From: Streptomyces sp. BV286
GTDB lineage: Bacteria; Actinomycetota; Actinomycetes; Streptomycetales; Streptomycetaceae
NCBI RefSeq assembly: GCF_019090165.1
Contig: NZ_JAHRIB010000061.1
Location: 62,001-126,000, forward strand
Direction of reading: 5' to 3'
Length of the DNA: 64,000 nucleotides
A model generated the notes under the pieces. That model was given only the letters and a program-made list of their open reading frames with translations, was not told the origin of the DNA and did no database searches. Shown here in pieces: positions 42,734 through 51,007 of the stretch. The translations under genes and the position numbers were made by a program. Each line of letters starts with the position of its first letter. Position 1 is the first letter of the stretch.

Positions 42734-43333
42734 TCAGAGATTCCCCATCGGCTCGATGTCGATCTTCACCGGGGTGCCCCAGATCCGCAGGACCTCGTAG
42801 TCCGTGAACTCGTGGACCAGGCGGTAGGCCATGCTCGGGCGGGGGCCCCGGCGCTGGGCGGCGAGATACAGCTCCGCCTCCTGCTTGTCGCGGCGTGGGG
42901 TGCCGCAGAGCTGCCAGGCCTGGCCGGTCCACATCTCCGGGAGCCAGCGCTGCTGGGGCTCGGGGCGGTCGCCGCGGACGCCGTAACGGGACTTCGTGCG
43001 CTCCCCGCTCTCGTCCGGGGCGGACGGCCTGCCCTGCGGGTAGGAGTCGTGGAACGAGTCGTTCATCTTCGAGCGGCGCGCGAGGCGGCGGCGGGTCTCG
43101 CAGAGCAGGCAGAGGTCGGGGGCGTCCTCGTCGACCGGCCCCGTGGGGTGCTCGGAGCATCGCGTGGTGGGCGCCGCCGTCGTGACGGTCTCCTCCAGGA
43201 GGTCCAGGGCCCGCTTCAGGTCGGCCTTCACCTCATGCAGCTTCGCGTCCGCCGTCTCGCCCGACAGCGCGTCCCCGTGCTCCCCGAGCACGCGCAGGGC
43301 GCGCCCCAGAGCGGTCAATTGCGCGTGATTCAC
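42734..43333 (-). CDS. Hypothetical protein with possible zinc-binding Cys/His cluster
   Basis: The 199-residue product is highly charged, with an N-terminal helical region (HAQLTALGRALRVLGEHGDA), a CSEHPTGP...CLLCETRRR cluster (about 72-95) that could bind a metal, an acidic/basic middle and a Trp-rich C-terminal domain (PQQRWLPEMWTGQAWQLCGT). I do not recognise the family. GTG at 43333 follows GGAG. It is convergent with the WhiJ-locus small genes. Confidence 0.7.
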   Translation of the reverse strand: MNHAQLTALGRALRVLGEHGDALSGETADAKLHEVKADLKRALDLLEETVTTAAPTTRCSEHPTGPVDEDAPDLCLLCETRRRLARRSKMNDSFHDSYPQGRPSAPDESGERTKSRYGVRGDRPEPQQRWLPEMWTGQAWQLCGTPRRDKQEAELYLAAQRRGPRPSMAYRLVHEFTDYEVLRIWGTPVKIDIEPMGNL

Positions 43334-43487
43334 GACGCTCCTACCCCTTCCTCTCGACACCCCCACCCTCCCACGCGCCACTGACAGCCGGTTCCGCCCG
43401 CAACCGCCCACACATCCCGGCCACGGCCGCCACGTCCGGGACGGCCCAGTCCGTGAACACGGCGGGTCCGCCCGCGGAACCCGCTGG

Positions 43488-44477
43488 TCAGTGGGGTTCG
43501 GCTGTCAGGGCTGCGCGCAGGTGGCCGCCGCTCTCCCGTAGCAGGCGGGCGGCGGTGGGGCCGTCCACGCCGCCGAGGATCGTGAGGATCGCGTTCTTCA
43601 CCTCGCCGTCCGTCTCGGCCAGCGCCGCCTCGATCTCCTCGTCCGAGGCGCCGGTGGCCAGCGCGACGATCCGGCGGGAGCGGGCCCGCAGCTTCTCGTT
43701 CGAGGCGCGTACGTCGACCATCAGGTTCCCGTACGTCTTGCCCAGGCGGATCATCGTGATCGTCGAGAGCATGTTGAGGACGAGCTTCTGTGCCGTGCCC
43801 GCCTTGAGGCGCGTGGACGCCGTGAGCAGTTCGGGGCCCACCACGACCTCGATGCCGTGGTCCGCCGCGGCCCCCAGCGCGCTGTCCGCGTTGCACGACA
43901 GGCCGACGGTGAGGGCACCGAGCGCGCGGGCGTGCTCCACCGCTCCGATCGCGTACGGCGTGCGGCCCGAGGCCGAGATGCCGACCACCACGTCGTCCGC
44001 CGTGATCCTCAGCGCCGACAGGTCCTCGACGGCCAGCTCCGCGGAGTCCTCCGCGCCCTCGACCGCCGTCCTGATCGCGGCCGGACCACCCGCGACCAGG
44101 CCGATGACCTCGGCCGGATCCGTGTTGAACGTCGGCGGGCACTCCGACGCGTCGAGCACACCCATCCGCCCGGCCGTGCCCGCGCCCGCGTAGACCAGCC
44201 GGCCGCCCCGCGCCATCCGCGCGGCGATGGCGTCGATCGCCGCCGCGATCCGCGGCAGCTGCGCGGCGACCGCGCCCGGCACGGTCGCGTCCTCGCCGTT
44301 CATGAGCTTCGCGATGTCGAGCGTGGACAGCTTGTCGATGTCGGAGTGCTCGGGACGGAACCTCTCCGTGGTCAGCGTCTCCAACTCGGCTTGCAGATCA
44401 CGGTACTTGGTCACCCCGGACGCCCCGGGGGCCTCAGGGGTGTCAGCGGCGTCGGGGGCGTCGGGGCTGGAGGTCAT
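43488..44477 (-). CDS. murQ: MurQ, N-acetylmuramic acid 6-phosphate etherase
   Basis: The 329-residue SIS-domain protein has the MurQ signatures GGRLVYAGAGTAGRMGVLDA and SECPPTFNTDP (catalytic Glu in ASECP, about residue 92), VGISASGRTPYAIGAVEHAR and NEKLRARS. It splits the lactyl ether of MurNAc-6-P to give GlcNAc-6-P and D-lactate, feeding NagA. An Asp/Ala/Pro-rich N-terminal leader of about 20 residues precedes the conserved KYRDLQAELE and is coded by short repeats. It is the second gene after the RpiR regulator (61-nt gap). Confidence 0.94.
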   Translation of the reverse strand: MTSSPDAPDAADTPEAPGASGVTKYRDLQAELETLTTERFRPEHSDIDKLSTLDIAKLMNGEDATVPGAVAAQLPRIAAAIDAIAARMARGGRLVYAGAGTAGRMGVLDASECPPTFNTDPAEVIGLVAGGPAAIRTAVEGAEDSAELAVEDLSALRITADDVVVGISASGRTPYAIGAVEHARALGALTVGLSCNADSALGAAADHGIEVVVGPELLTASTRLKAGTAQKLVLNMLSTITMIRLGKTYGNLMVDVRASNEKLRARSRRIVALATGASDEEIEAALAETDGEVKNAILTILGGVDGPTAARLLRESGGHLRAALTAEPH

Positions 44478-44538
44478 GTGCGACGGCTCTTTCCGGTACT
44501 GGGCGTTCTCGTTCGGGGTGTACTTGTTCAGGGGGCGA

Positions 44539-45462
44539 CTATCGCGAAGCACCCCGGTGTCGATGCCGGTGCGCCAACGCCTCGTACGACGCGGACAGCG
44601 CGGGCGCCGCTGTCTCGTAGGTCCGCTGCGCGACCCCGACGAACAGGCAGTCGACGACCAGCAGTTGACTCGTGCGTGAGGACATCGCCGCCGGCCGCAG
44701 CTCGCTCTCCCGGGCCGTGGAGGTGGTCAGGACATGGTCCGCGTACTGGGTGACGGGCCCGTCCGGACGTCCCGTGATCGCGATCGTCGTGGCCCCGCGC
44801 TCGAACGCCACCCGCAACGGCTCTATGACGTCCCCGGTCGACCCGGAGTGCGTGATCGAGACCGCCACGTCCTTGGCGCGCAGCTGCACGGCGTTGGTCA
44901 CGGCGAGGTGGGGGTCGCTGTGTGCCTGGGCTATGAGCCCGATGCGCAGCAGCTTCTGCGTGAGGTCCTGGGCGACGAGTCCGGACGCCCCGACGCCGTA
45001 CACGTCGATGCGGCGGGCCACGGCGAGTGCCGCGACCGCCGCGCCGAGCTGGACCGTGTCCAGTGCGGCCGCCGTGTCGGCGAGGGTCTGCTGTTCGTCG
45101 TACGCGAGCTTGGCGACCACGTCCGCGATCGGGTCGTCCACCGCGATGTCGGCCGTCACGGTGGGGGCACGGCCCGACTGCTGCTGGGCGGCGAGGCCGG
45201 CGAGGGCGAGCCGGAGGTCACGGTAGCCGGGGTAGCCGAGGAGGCGGGCCGTGCGGACCACTGTGGCCTCGCTGGTGCCGGTCAGCTCCGCGAGGCCGGT
45301 GACCGTGAGGGCCGCGCAGCCTGCGGGGTCGGCGGCCACGGCCTCGGCGACCCGCTGCATGGAGCGGGTCATCGACGGGGCGAGGGTGCGGACCTTGGCT
45401 GCGAGGGCTGCGGGGGCCGGAGGGGCCTCACCGGCGAAAATTTCCTTCACTTGGTGGGTCAC
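44539..45462 (-). CDS. RpiR-family regulator of murQ (MurR-like)
   Basis: The 307-residue protein has an N-terminal HTH_6 domain (SMQRVAEAVAADPAGCAALT, then VTGLAELTGTSEATVVRTAR and LLGYPGYRDLRLALA) and a C-terminal SIS sugar-phosphate-binding domain (RRIDVYGVGASGLVAQDLTQ, VAVSITHSGSTGDVIEPL). It should bind MurNAc-6-P or a related aminosugar phosphate. The start is GTG 45462, directly behind a palindrome with no ribosome site, which suggests a leaderless, autoregulated message. It is co-directional with murQ. Confidence 0.93.
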   Translation of the reverse strand: MTHQVKEIFAGEAPPAPAALAAKVRTLAPSMTRSMQRVAEAVAADPAGCAALTVTGLAELTGTSEATVVRTARLLGYPGYRDLRLALAGLAAQQQSGRAPTVTADIAVDDPIADVVAKLAYDEQQTLADTAAALDTVQLGAAVAALAVARRIDVYGVGASGLVAQDLTQKLLRIGLIAQAHSDPHLAVTNAVQLRAKDVAVSITHSGSTGDVIEPLRVAFERGATTIAITGRPDGPVTQYADHVLTTSTARESELRPAAMSSRTSQLLVVDCLFVGVAQRTYETAAPALSASYEALAHRHRHRGASR

Positions 45463-45464
45463 AT

Positions 45465-45481
45465 GTGAAAGATATTTTCAC
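45465..45481. promoter_or_regulatory. Operator palindrome of the RpiR/murQ operon
   Basis: GTGAAAGATATTTTCAC has perfect 6-bp arms around GATAT and abuts the start codon of the RpiR gene. On the minus strand it contains TATCTT in -10 position for a leaderless start, so repressor binding would block the promoter. Confidence 0.75.
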
Positions 45482-45522
45482 TTCGGGGGAGGGTCAAGGG
45501 GGTGAGGTGAGCGGTGGTGGTT

Positions 45523-45632
45523 CGGCTGCGGGTGGGTGGGGGCTGGTCGCGCAGTTCCCCGCGCCCCTTAAAGGATTGCGCCGTTCCCCGCGCCCCTAAA
45601 AGACTGCGCAGTTCCCCGCGCCCCTAAAAAGT
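45523..45632. repeat. REP-like element cluster (three cores)
   Basis: The full unit GGGGCTGGTCGCGCAGTTCC then CCGCGCCCC is followed by TTAAAGGATT and two shorter copies (GTTCCCCGCGCCCCTAAAAG). It is the mirror image of the cluster at 28.5 kb, at the right end of the regulator's upstream region. Confidence 0.9.
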
Positions 45633-45698
45633 GGCTGCCGCCGCCCCGGTCACAACGTGGCCCCGGAAGGCGCTGTGCGGGTGGCGCACAATGGACGT

Positions 45699-46109
45699 AT
45701 GGATTCTCCGGGCTCTTCTCATCCCTTCAGCCCCTTGGAGCGGGCGTTGCACGCGGCGCGGGCGCTCGTGCTTGCCGATCTTGTCGCGGGTGAGGTCGCG
45801 GAGGCCGATGTCGTGTCGATGGTCGAGGAGTCCGTCGTACAGCGGCGTTGGTGGGTGGAGCAGTGGCCCGAGGGGGTCGACTACGTGGCGGGGCTGATCG
45901 CCCAGGACGTACAGGACGCGCTGCTGGAGAAGTACGGACGCTGGCCGCTGTGCCCCGTCTGCGGTGCCGGTGATCCCCATGCCCTGGAGGTGGAGCCCGA
46001 GTTGGGGCCCGACCCGCACTGGGTCTGCCACAAGGCGGGTGTGCGGGTCTCCGCGGTGGGCGCGCTCCGGACGGCCACGGGTGGTTCCGGCGGGACGACC
46101 TCGTCGTGA
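45699..46109 (+). CDS. Hypothetical protein with Cys/His zinc-ribbon-like motif
   Basis: In the 136-residue product, a helical N-terminal part (SPLERALHAARALVLADLVA, then WWVEQWPEGVDYVAGLIAQD) is followed by LCPVCGAGDPHALEVEP...HWVCHK, a candidate zinc knuckle. CACAAT lies 6 nt before the ATG (45687-45692) and there is no Shine-Dalgarno, so it is probably leaderless. Its TGA overlaps the DUF4031 start (GTGA), so the two are coupled. Function unknown; the pair is conserved in Streptomyces as far as I recall. Confidence 0.78.
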   Translation: MDSPGSSHPFSPLERALHAARALVLADLVAGEVAEADVVSMVEESVVQRRWWVEQWPEGVDYVAGLIAQDVQDALLEKYGRWPLCPVCGAGDPHALEVEPELGPDPHWVCHKAGVRVSAVGALRTATGGSGGTTSS

Positions 46110-46384
46110 CCGTCTACATAGACCCGCCGGACTGGCCGGGGCACGGCCGCATGTGGTCCCACCTCGTCAGCGACGTCTCGTACGAGGAACTCCATCTGTT
46201 CGCCGAGCGGGTGGGCGTGCCGGGCAGGGCCTTCGAGCGCGACCACTACGACATCCCCTCGCACCGGTACGCGGAGGTCGTGCGGGCCGGCGCGGTGGAG
46301 GTGCGCAGCCGCGAGATCGTACGCCTGCTCGTCGCGTCCGGGCTGCGCAGGCCCAAGGGGCGTACGCAGAGCGGGAGTTCGTAG
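46106..46384 (+). CDS. DUF4031 protein
   Basis: The 92-residue protein matches the DUF4031 pattern: VYIDPPDWPGHGRMWSHLVS (about 3-22), then ELHLFAERVGVP, RDHYDIPSHRYAEVVRAGA. It is a compact cytoplasmic fold of unknown function with conserved Asp/His/Trp. It begins with GTG overlapping the upstream stop by four bases, and is the second gene of a two-gene unit. Confidence 0.92.
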   Translation: MTVYIDPPDWPGHGRMWSHLVSDVSYEELHLFAERVGVPGRAFERDHYDIPSHRYAEVVRAGAVEVRSREIVRLLVASGLRRPKGRTQSGSS

Positions 46385-46419
46385 GGCCTCCGGCGGCCCG
46401 GTCGGCTCGGGGCCGGGGC

Positions 46420-47520
46420 TCAGGCGCGGCGCAGCTCGTATGCGTACTGGCCGCCGCCCCTCCCTTTCTCTCCGTCCGCTTCGATCTCCCCGACCCTGGT
46501 GAAGCCCGCGCGGGAGACCACGCCCTGGGATGCGGAGTTGGCGCGGTCCACCGTCGCGAACAGGTACGTGAGGTCCTCGCGGGCCAGGGCCCACGCGGAC
46601 AGGGCGCGCAGGGCCTCGGTGGCGTAGCCGTTGCCGCGGGCCGACTCCGTCAGGTCGTAGCCGACCTCGGCGCGGCCCTCCTCGTCCGGGGCGCCGTGGA
46701 AACCCATCCCGCCGAGCGCACGGCCGTCCTCGCGCCGGACGAGGACGAACATCCCCCACTCCGGACGGTGCACCCCGGCCTCGTACGCCTTGACCACCAT
46801 CCCCGCGGCGTCCCGCGTGCCCTCGAAGGGGCCGTCCTTGATCCACAGGAAGCCTCCGGTGCCGCCCGCGCGCAGGTCGGCGGCGGCCGCCGGGGTCACG
46901 CCCTGGAGGGTGAGGCGGTCGGCCGGTACGACGAGATTGGTGCTCCAGTGCCAGGTGGTGAGGGGTGCGCGGCCGGGCAGGTCGCCCCGGCCCGTGGCCC
47001 ACAGCAGGGTCCGCCAGTGGTCGGGGCCGGGCTCCGGCCGGACGTGCGGGAAGATCCGGGTCAGTACGTCGGCGCAGAGCGCGGCGGGCGGCTCGTAGGG
47101 GATGCCGAGCCCTTCGGCCACGTCGTGCGCGTGCACCAGCACCTCGGTGACGCCCATCGCGGCGAAGCCCTCGCGGTCGGCGTCACCGAAGGGGAACGGG
47201 TGGAAGGCCCGCACCTCGCGCGGGGTGGTGCGCACGGCGGCCGCGAGGAGGGCCCCGGCGGTCTCGACGACCTGGAGGACGTCCTCGGCGGACTCGCACT
47301 CGTCGAAGGTGATGCCGAACGGCGCCGACCGGTCGGCGGACCGGCCCGCCAACCGGCCCGCGTACCCGAGGAGGCCCGACGCGATGTGCTCCAGCGTCCC
47401 GCGGCAGCTCCGTTCGCGGCGCCCCGCCCTGACGCTCCAGTCTTGGCCGGTCCCGCTCCGCAGGGCGGCCACCGCGCTCGCGACGGCCTCTTCCACCTGG
47501 TCCCCACCCATGGCTCGCAT
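46420..47520 (-). CDS. Maleylpyruvate-isomerase-like (DinB-fold) domain fused to GNAT acetyltransferase
   Basis: In the 366-residue product, residues about 1-180 resemble the MDMPI/DinB thiol-dependent four-helix fold (CRGTLEHIASGLLGYAGRLA, then VTEVLVHAHDVAEGLGIPYE, with His positions that could bind metal). Residues about 195-366 form a GNAT domain of the RimJ/RimL type (GFLWIKDGPFEGTRDAAGMV, EVGYDLTESARGNGYATEAL and VDRANSASQGVVSRAGFTRV). The two modules lie in one frame with no gap. In actinobacteria the first fold often uses mycothiol. Joint function is unknown. Confidence 0.82.
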   Translation of the reverse strand: MRAMGGDQVEEAVASAVAALRSGTGQDWSVRAGRRERSCRGTLEHIASGLLGYAGRLAGRSADRSAPFGITFDECESAEDVLQVVETAGALLAAAVRTTPREVRAFHPFPFGDADREGFAAMGVTEVLVHAHDVAEGLGIPYEPPAALCADVLTRIFPHVRPEPGPDHWRTLLWATGRGDLPGRAPLTTWHWSTNLVVPADRLTLQGVTPAAAADLRAGGTGGFLWIKDGPFEGTRDAAGMVVKAYEAGVHRPEWGMFVLVRREDGRALGGMGFHGAPDEEGRAEVGYDLTESARGNGYATEALRALSAWALAREDLTYLFATVDRANSASQGVVSRAGFTRVGEIEADGEKGRGGGQYAYELRRA

Positions 47521-47538
47521 GCCGGTGAGGATAAGTGA

Positions 47539-48828
47539 TCAGTTCGCGGACGGTGAGTGGTCCACCGCTTCGCCGGGGACCAGGGCGTGGGCTCCGGTGA
47601 CCACCCGCGACGCCGCCGTACGCCGGTGCAGGCGCAGCGAGACCGCGGTCACCACGCCCGCCACGACGGTCAGGCCCGCGCCGGCCCAGGCCGGGGACGC
47701 GAAGCCGAGCCCCGCGTCGATGACGGCTCCGCCGATCCACGGGCCGCCCGTGTTGCCGAGGTTGAAGGCGGCCGTGGTGGTGGCGCCGGCCAGGGTGGGG
47801 GCGGCGGCCGCGACGTTGAACATCCGGGCGTTCAGGGCCGGGGCCGTGTAGAAGGCGGAGACCCCGAGCAGGAAGGCCAGGGCGGCGGCGACGGCGGCGT
47901 ACTGGCCGAGCAGCGCGAGCGCGACGAGCAGGACCGACGAGGCCGCGATGCCCGAGAGCAGCACCCCGAAGAGGTGCGCGTCCGCGATCCGGCCGCCGAT
48001 CGCCGTCCCGATGAGGGCGCCGATCCCGAACAGCGCGAGCACAGCCGGCACCCAGCCCTCGTCGAGCCCGGCCACGTCCGTCAGCAGCGGGGCGAGGTAG
48101 CTGAACGCGCAGAAGACGCCGCCCGCGGCGAACGCGATCAGCGCGATGGAGAGCCAGACCTGCCGGTCGCGGTAGATCCGCAGCTCGTTCCCGAGGCGGG
48201 GCTTCTCGTCGGGGAGCGGGATACGGGGGATGAGGGTGGCCACCCCGACGAGCGCGACAGCGGAGGCACCGCCGACCGCCCAGAACGCGGAGCGCCAGCC
48301 GAGGCTCTCGCCGAGGAAGGCGCCCGCCGGGACGCCGAGGACGTTCGCGATCGACAGACCGCCGATCATCACGGCGAGCGCCCGGGCGCGGGAGCTCACC
48401 GGCACCATGGCCACGGCCACGGCCGCGCCGACCGCCCAGAAGCCGGCGCAGGCCAGCGCGCTGATCACCCGGGAGGCGAAGAGCACGGCGTAGTTCGGGG
48501 CGAGCGCGCCCGCGAACTGGCCGAGGCCGAAGACGGCGATGAGCGCGATGAGGGTCGTACGGCGGGGCAGCCGGAGTGTCGCCACGGCCAACAGGGGCGC
48601 GCCGACGACCATGCCGACCGCGAAGGCCGATATCAGCAGGCCGGCCCGCGGAATGGACACGCCCATGTCGTCCGCGACCGCCGGCAGCAGTCCGGAGAGC
48701 ATGAACTCGCTGGTGCCCAGTGCGAAGACGGAGAGCCCCAGGACGTAGACGGCCAGGGGCATGCGCGTACGGGTACGGTGGGAGGGGCGGGCATCGGTGC
48801 TGGTGCTCTTGCGCGTGGGGACGGGCAT
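47539..48828 (-). CDS. MFS transporter, Cmx/CmrA-type drug efflux
   Basis: The 429-residue protein has 12 predicted helices and the motifs of the chloramphenicol-efflux-like MFS group: GTSEFMLSGLLPAVADDMGV near helix 1, and RALAVMIGGLSIANVLGVPA and GAFLGESLGWRSAFW near helices 5-6. It likely exports a hydrophobic drug by proton antiport. The ATG at 48828 was chosen over one 11 codons upstream. It ends 18 nt after the fused GNAT gene's start, so the two may be co-transcribed (MFS first, then GNAT). Confidence 0.87.
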   Translation of the reverse strand: MPVPTRKSTSTDARPSHRTRTRMPLAVYVLGLSVFALGTSEFMLSGLLPAVADDMGVSIPRAGLLISAFAVGMVVGAPLLAVATLRLPRRTTLIALIAVFGLGQFAGALAPNYAVLFASRVISALACAGFWAVGAAVAVAMVPVSSRARALAVMIGGLSIANVLGVPAGAFLGESLGWRSAFWAVGGASAVALVGVATLIPRIPLPDEKPRLGNELRIYRDRQVWLSIALIAFAAGGVFCAFSYLAPLLTDVAGLDEGWVPAVLALFGIGALIGTAIGGRIADAHLFGVLLSGIAASSVLLVALALLGQYAAVAAALAFLLGVSAFYTAPALNARMFNVAAAAPTLAGATTTAAFNLGNTGGPWIGGAVIDAGLGFASPAWAGAGLTVVAGVVTAVSLRLHRRTAASRVVTGAHALVPGEAVDHSPSAN

Positions 48829-48876
48829 ATCAGGTGCCAACCTCGACGGCGGGCAGACCATTCCATCGGCTGGGGT

Positions 48877-49518
48877 TCAGGCCGTCAACCGGTCCAGCTC
48901 GGCCGTCAGGTTGTGGCGGGCCGGGCCCTCCCATTCCCTTGTGCCGTACGGGGTGTGGAAGAGGCGGGGGAGGTCCAGGAGCTGCCGGAGGATCGAGGCG
49001 CGGCCCTCGCGGAAGGCGTCCGGCGGCACGAAGGCGTACTCCTCGCGGACCGCGGCCGTGTAGGCGGTGTAGGCGTCGGCGGACGAGGCGAGGACCGCCA
49101 GGTCGGCGTCGCACAGGACCTGGCCGTTCGGGTCGTCGTCGGCCGGGGCGTGCGTGACCGTCAGCCGGACCAGGCGGGCGACCTCGGTGGTGGCGGTGGC
49201 GGACAGGCCGGCCTCGGGGAGCGCGCGCTCGGCGAGACGGGCCGAGCGTTCCTCGTTCTCGGAGCGGTCGGGGAGGTAGACCGCGTCGTGGAACCACGCG
49301 GCCAGCCGGACCAGGTCCGGGTCGTCCGCGGCCTTCTCCAGCACGTCGACGTGGTCCAGCACCGCCGTGAGGTGATCGAGGGTGTGATAGCGCCGCTGGG
49401 GCTCGGACCAGCGGGCGAGGAGGTTGTCCGCGTAGGGCGCGGGGTCGGGGGTCGCCGTCCCACGGCTCCTGTCGAGCGCGTGGGACCAACGAGTGCGGAG
49501 GGCGTCGGGGTCGGCCAT
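48877..49518 (-). CDS. HD-domain protein
   Basis: The 213-residue protein has a metal-dependent HD motif: YHTLDHLTAVLDHVDVLEK (about 46-64) and AAWFHDAVYLPDRSENEERS (about 75-94) with the HD doublet, then a further Asp in VLCDADLAVLA. Members hydrolyse phosphoesters such as nucleotides. ATG 49518 is used; ATG 49527 (MGSM) is equally possible. It lies upstream of the MFS gene on the same strand (48-nt gap). Confidence 0.85.
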   Translation of the reverse strand: MADPDALRTRWSHALDRSRGTATPDPAPYADNLLARWSEPQRRYHTLDHLTAVLDHVDVLEKAADDPDLVRLAAWFHDAVYLPDRSENEERSARLAERALPEAGLSATATTEVARLVRLTVTHAPADDDPNGQVLCDADLAVLASSADAYTAYTAAVREEYAFVPPDAFREGRASILRQLLDLPRLFHTPYGTREWEGPARHNLTAELDRLTA

Positions 49519-49647
49519 GGACCCCATTGTCCGCCCGCCGCCACCTTGTATCTGTCCCGGCCGCCACCTGGCATCGGCCAGGCCGCCACCTGGCAACCGT
49601 CCCCGTCGCCTCCTGCCCTCCGTCTCGGCCGCCTCAGGTTCCTCCGT

Positions 49648-49743
49648 CCCGGCTGGTTACCGGTCGTGCGTCCCGGCTGGTTACCGGTCGTCCGTCCCGG
49701 CTGGTTGCCGGTCGTGCGCGCCGGCTGGTCACCGGTCGTGCCC
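49648..49743. repeat. 24-bp tandem repeat (four copies) at the 3' end of the DUF397 gene
   Basis: Units CCCGGCTGGTTACCGGTCGT plus GCGT recur at 49648, 49672, 49696 and 49720 with a few substitutions. The last unit contains the stop codon of the DUF397 gene (minus strand). Upstream, GGCCGCCACCTGGCA also occurs twice (about 49559-49596). Confidence 0.9.
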
Positions 49744-50016
49744 GGCGGTCGCCGCGACGAAGGACGACCAGGCGGCCGCACCGAATACCAGCACGCCTCG
49801 GGAGGGGGCCTTGCTGTCGCGGACGGGGACGATGCCGGGGAGGTCGTCGCGGACCTCGACGCAGTCGTCGCTGCTGCCGCTGCTGTAGCTGGACTTACGC
49901 CACGACAGGGCCGCACCGGCTATGTCGGCGGCAGCGTTGACGCAGTCATCACCGCTGCCGCCACTGCAGCTGCTCTTACGCCAGGTTGCGGTCGTGAGAT
50001 CGGGCGCGGGGCTCAT
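49729..50016 (-). CDS. DUF397 protein (tandem domains), WhiJ-locus partner 2
   Basis: The 95-residue protein has two DUF397 cores, WRKSSCSGGSGDDCVNAAAD (about 12-31) and WRKSSYSSGSSDDCVEVRDD (about 39-58), then VPVRDSKAPSRGVLVFGAAA, WSSFV. It overlaps the upstream regulator by 41 nt. It ends inside a 24-bp tandem repeat. Confidence 0.92.
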   Translation of the reverse strand: MSPAPDLTTATWRKSSCSGGSGDDCVNAAADIAGAALSWRKSSYSSGSSDDCVEVRDDLPGIVPVRDSKAPSRGVLVFGAAAWSSFVAATAGHDR

Positions 50017-50839
50017 GCTCGTACTCCTCGGCCGCCTGCTCGATCAGGTCGAGGGACGCGTCAGGCGACAAGGCCGCGGCCCCGAGCAGATCGTAGGTGA
50101 GCGAGCATCGGGTCACCACGGTCGGATCGTCCAACAGACGGCCGGTTTCGGCACCTTGGGCGTACACGAGAGGCGGGGCGTCGTCGAAGGCCATGAGTTT
50201 GAAGACGCCCGCCATTCCTGCGTGCGCGCCCTCCGAGAGGGGCAGCACCTGGGCGATGATCCGGTTGCTGCGGATCATGGCGGCGATGTGGCGCAACTGC
50301 TCGGCCATGATCTCCGGGCCACCCACCGGGCGCCGCAGAATGATCTCGTCCACGATCGCCCAGTAGCGCGGCGTCGCCGGGTCGTCGAAGATGCCTGCCC
50401 GGACCAGCCGGGCCGCCACCCGCTCCTCCACGATGTCCGGCGACAGGGCCCGGTCGTACGCCCGGATCACTGCCCGCATGTACGCCTCGGTCTGGAGCAG
50501 ACCCGGAGCGGTGAGCGGCGCCCAGTCCTTGACCGACTGCGCCAGCCCCTCGAACTCGACGACGTCCGCGAAGTGATGTTCGTAGGGCGATCTCATCGCG
50601 GCTGCGAGGTTCCGCACGAAGAACCCGTCCGTCTTCAGGATCTCGTCGGCCATCTGCGCGTACTCCGGCTGCATCCGGCGGATACCGGCCTCCAGTTGCC
50701 CGACGAACGAGCCGCTGACGAACATACGGGTGCCCAGCTCCTCCTGGGAGAGACCGGCCTCCTCGCGCTGGTGGCGGAGCTCGGCGCCGTACAGCGCGCG
50801 GGGGGACTGGGACGGATCGAGTCGCTTCGACTGAGACAT
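49976..50839 (-). CDS. WhiJ-like XRE/DUF5753 regulator (locus 2)
   Basis: The 287-residue protein has an XRE HTH (ALYGAELRHQREEAGLSQEE, then LGTRMFVSGSFVGQLEAGIR) and DUF5753 (WAPLTAPGLLQTEAYMRAVI, VLPLSEGAHAGMAGVFKLM, SLTYDLLGAAALSPDASLDL). It is a paralogue of the regulator at 42 kb with the same DUF397 partner. The ATG at 50839 follows AGGGAGTTGCC. No extra small gene accompanies this locus. Confidence 0.93.
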   Translation of the reverse strand: MSQSKRLDPSQSPRALYGAELRHQREEAGLSQEELGTRMFVSGSFVGQLEAGIRRMQPEYAQMADEILKTDGFFVRNLAAAMRSPYEHHFADVVEFEGLAQSVKDWAPLTAPGLLQTEAYMRAVIRAYDRALSPDIVEERVAARLVRAGIFDDPATPRYWAIVDEIILRRPVGGPEIMAEQLRHIAAMIRSNRIIAQVLPLSEGAHAGMAGVFKLMAFDDAPPLVYAQGAETGRLLDDPTVVTRCSLTYDLLGAAALSPDASLDLIEQAAEEYEHEPRARSHDRNLA

Positions 50840-50968
50840 GGGGGCAACTCCCTTTCGCGCGGCTGACGTTGTCGGACGGCGCCAGGTCGAGAGTAGTTGC
50901 ACACAGTGACGTTGCGCGTGCGAATGGTGATATCCGTGGATCTCCGTCGACGGGCGCGTAGGCTGACT

Positions 50969-50984
50969 ATTGGACTAGACCTGT
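50969..50984. promoter_or_regulatory. Candidate dre (DasR) site upstream of cutC
   Basis: ATTGGACTAGACCTGT retains TGG-N-CTAGACC and matches the dre consensus ACTGGTCTAGACCACT at 12 of 16 positions. It lies 24 nt before the cutC start. Confidence 0.65.
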
Positions 50985-51007
50985 AGCCGCCCGAGGGAAG
51001 AGGTCCT

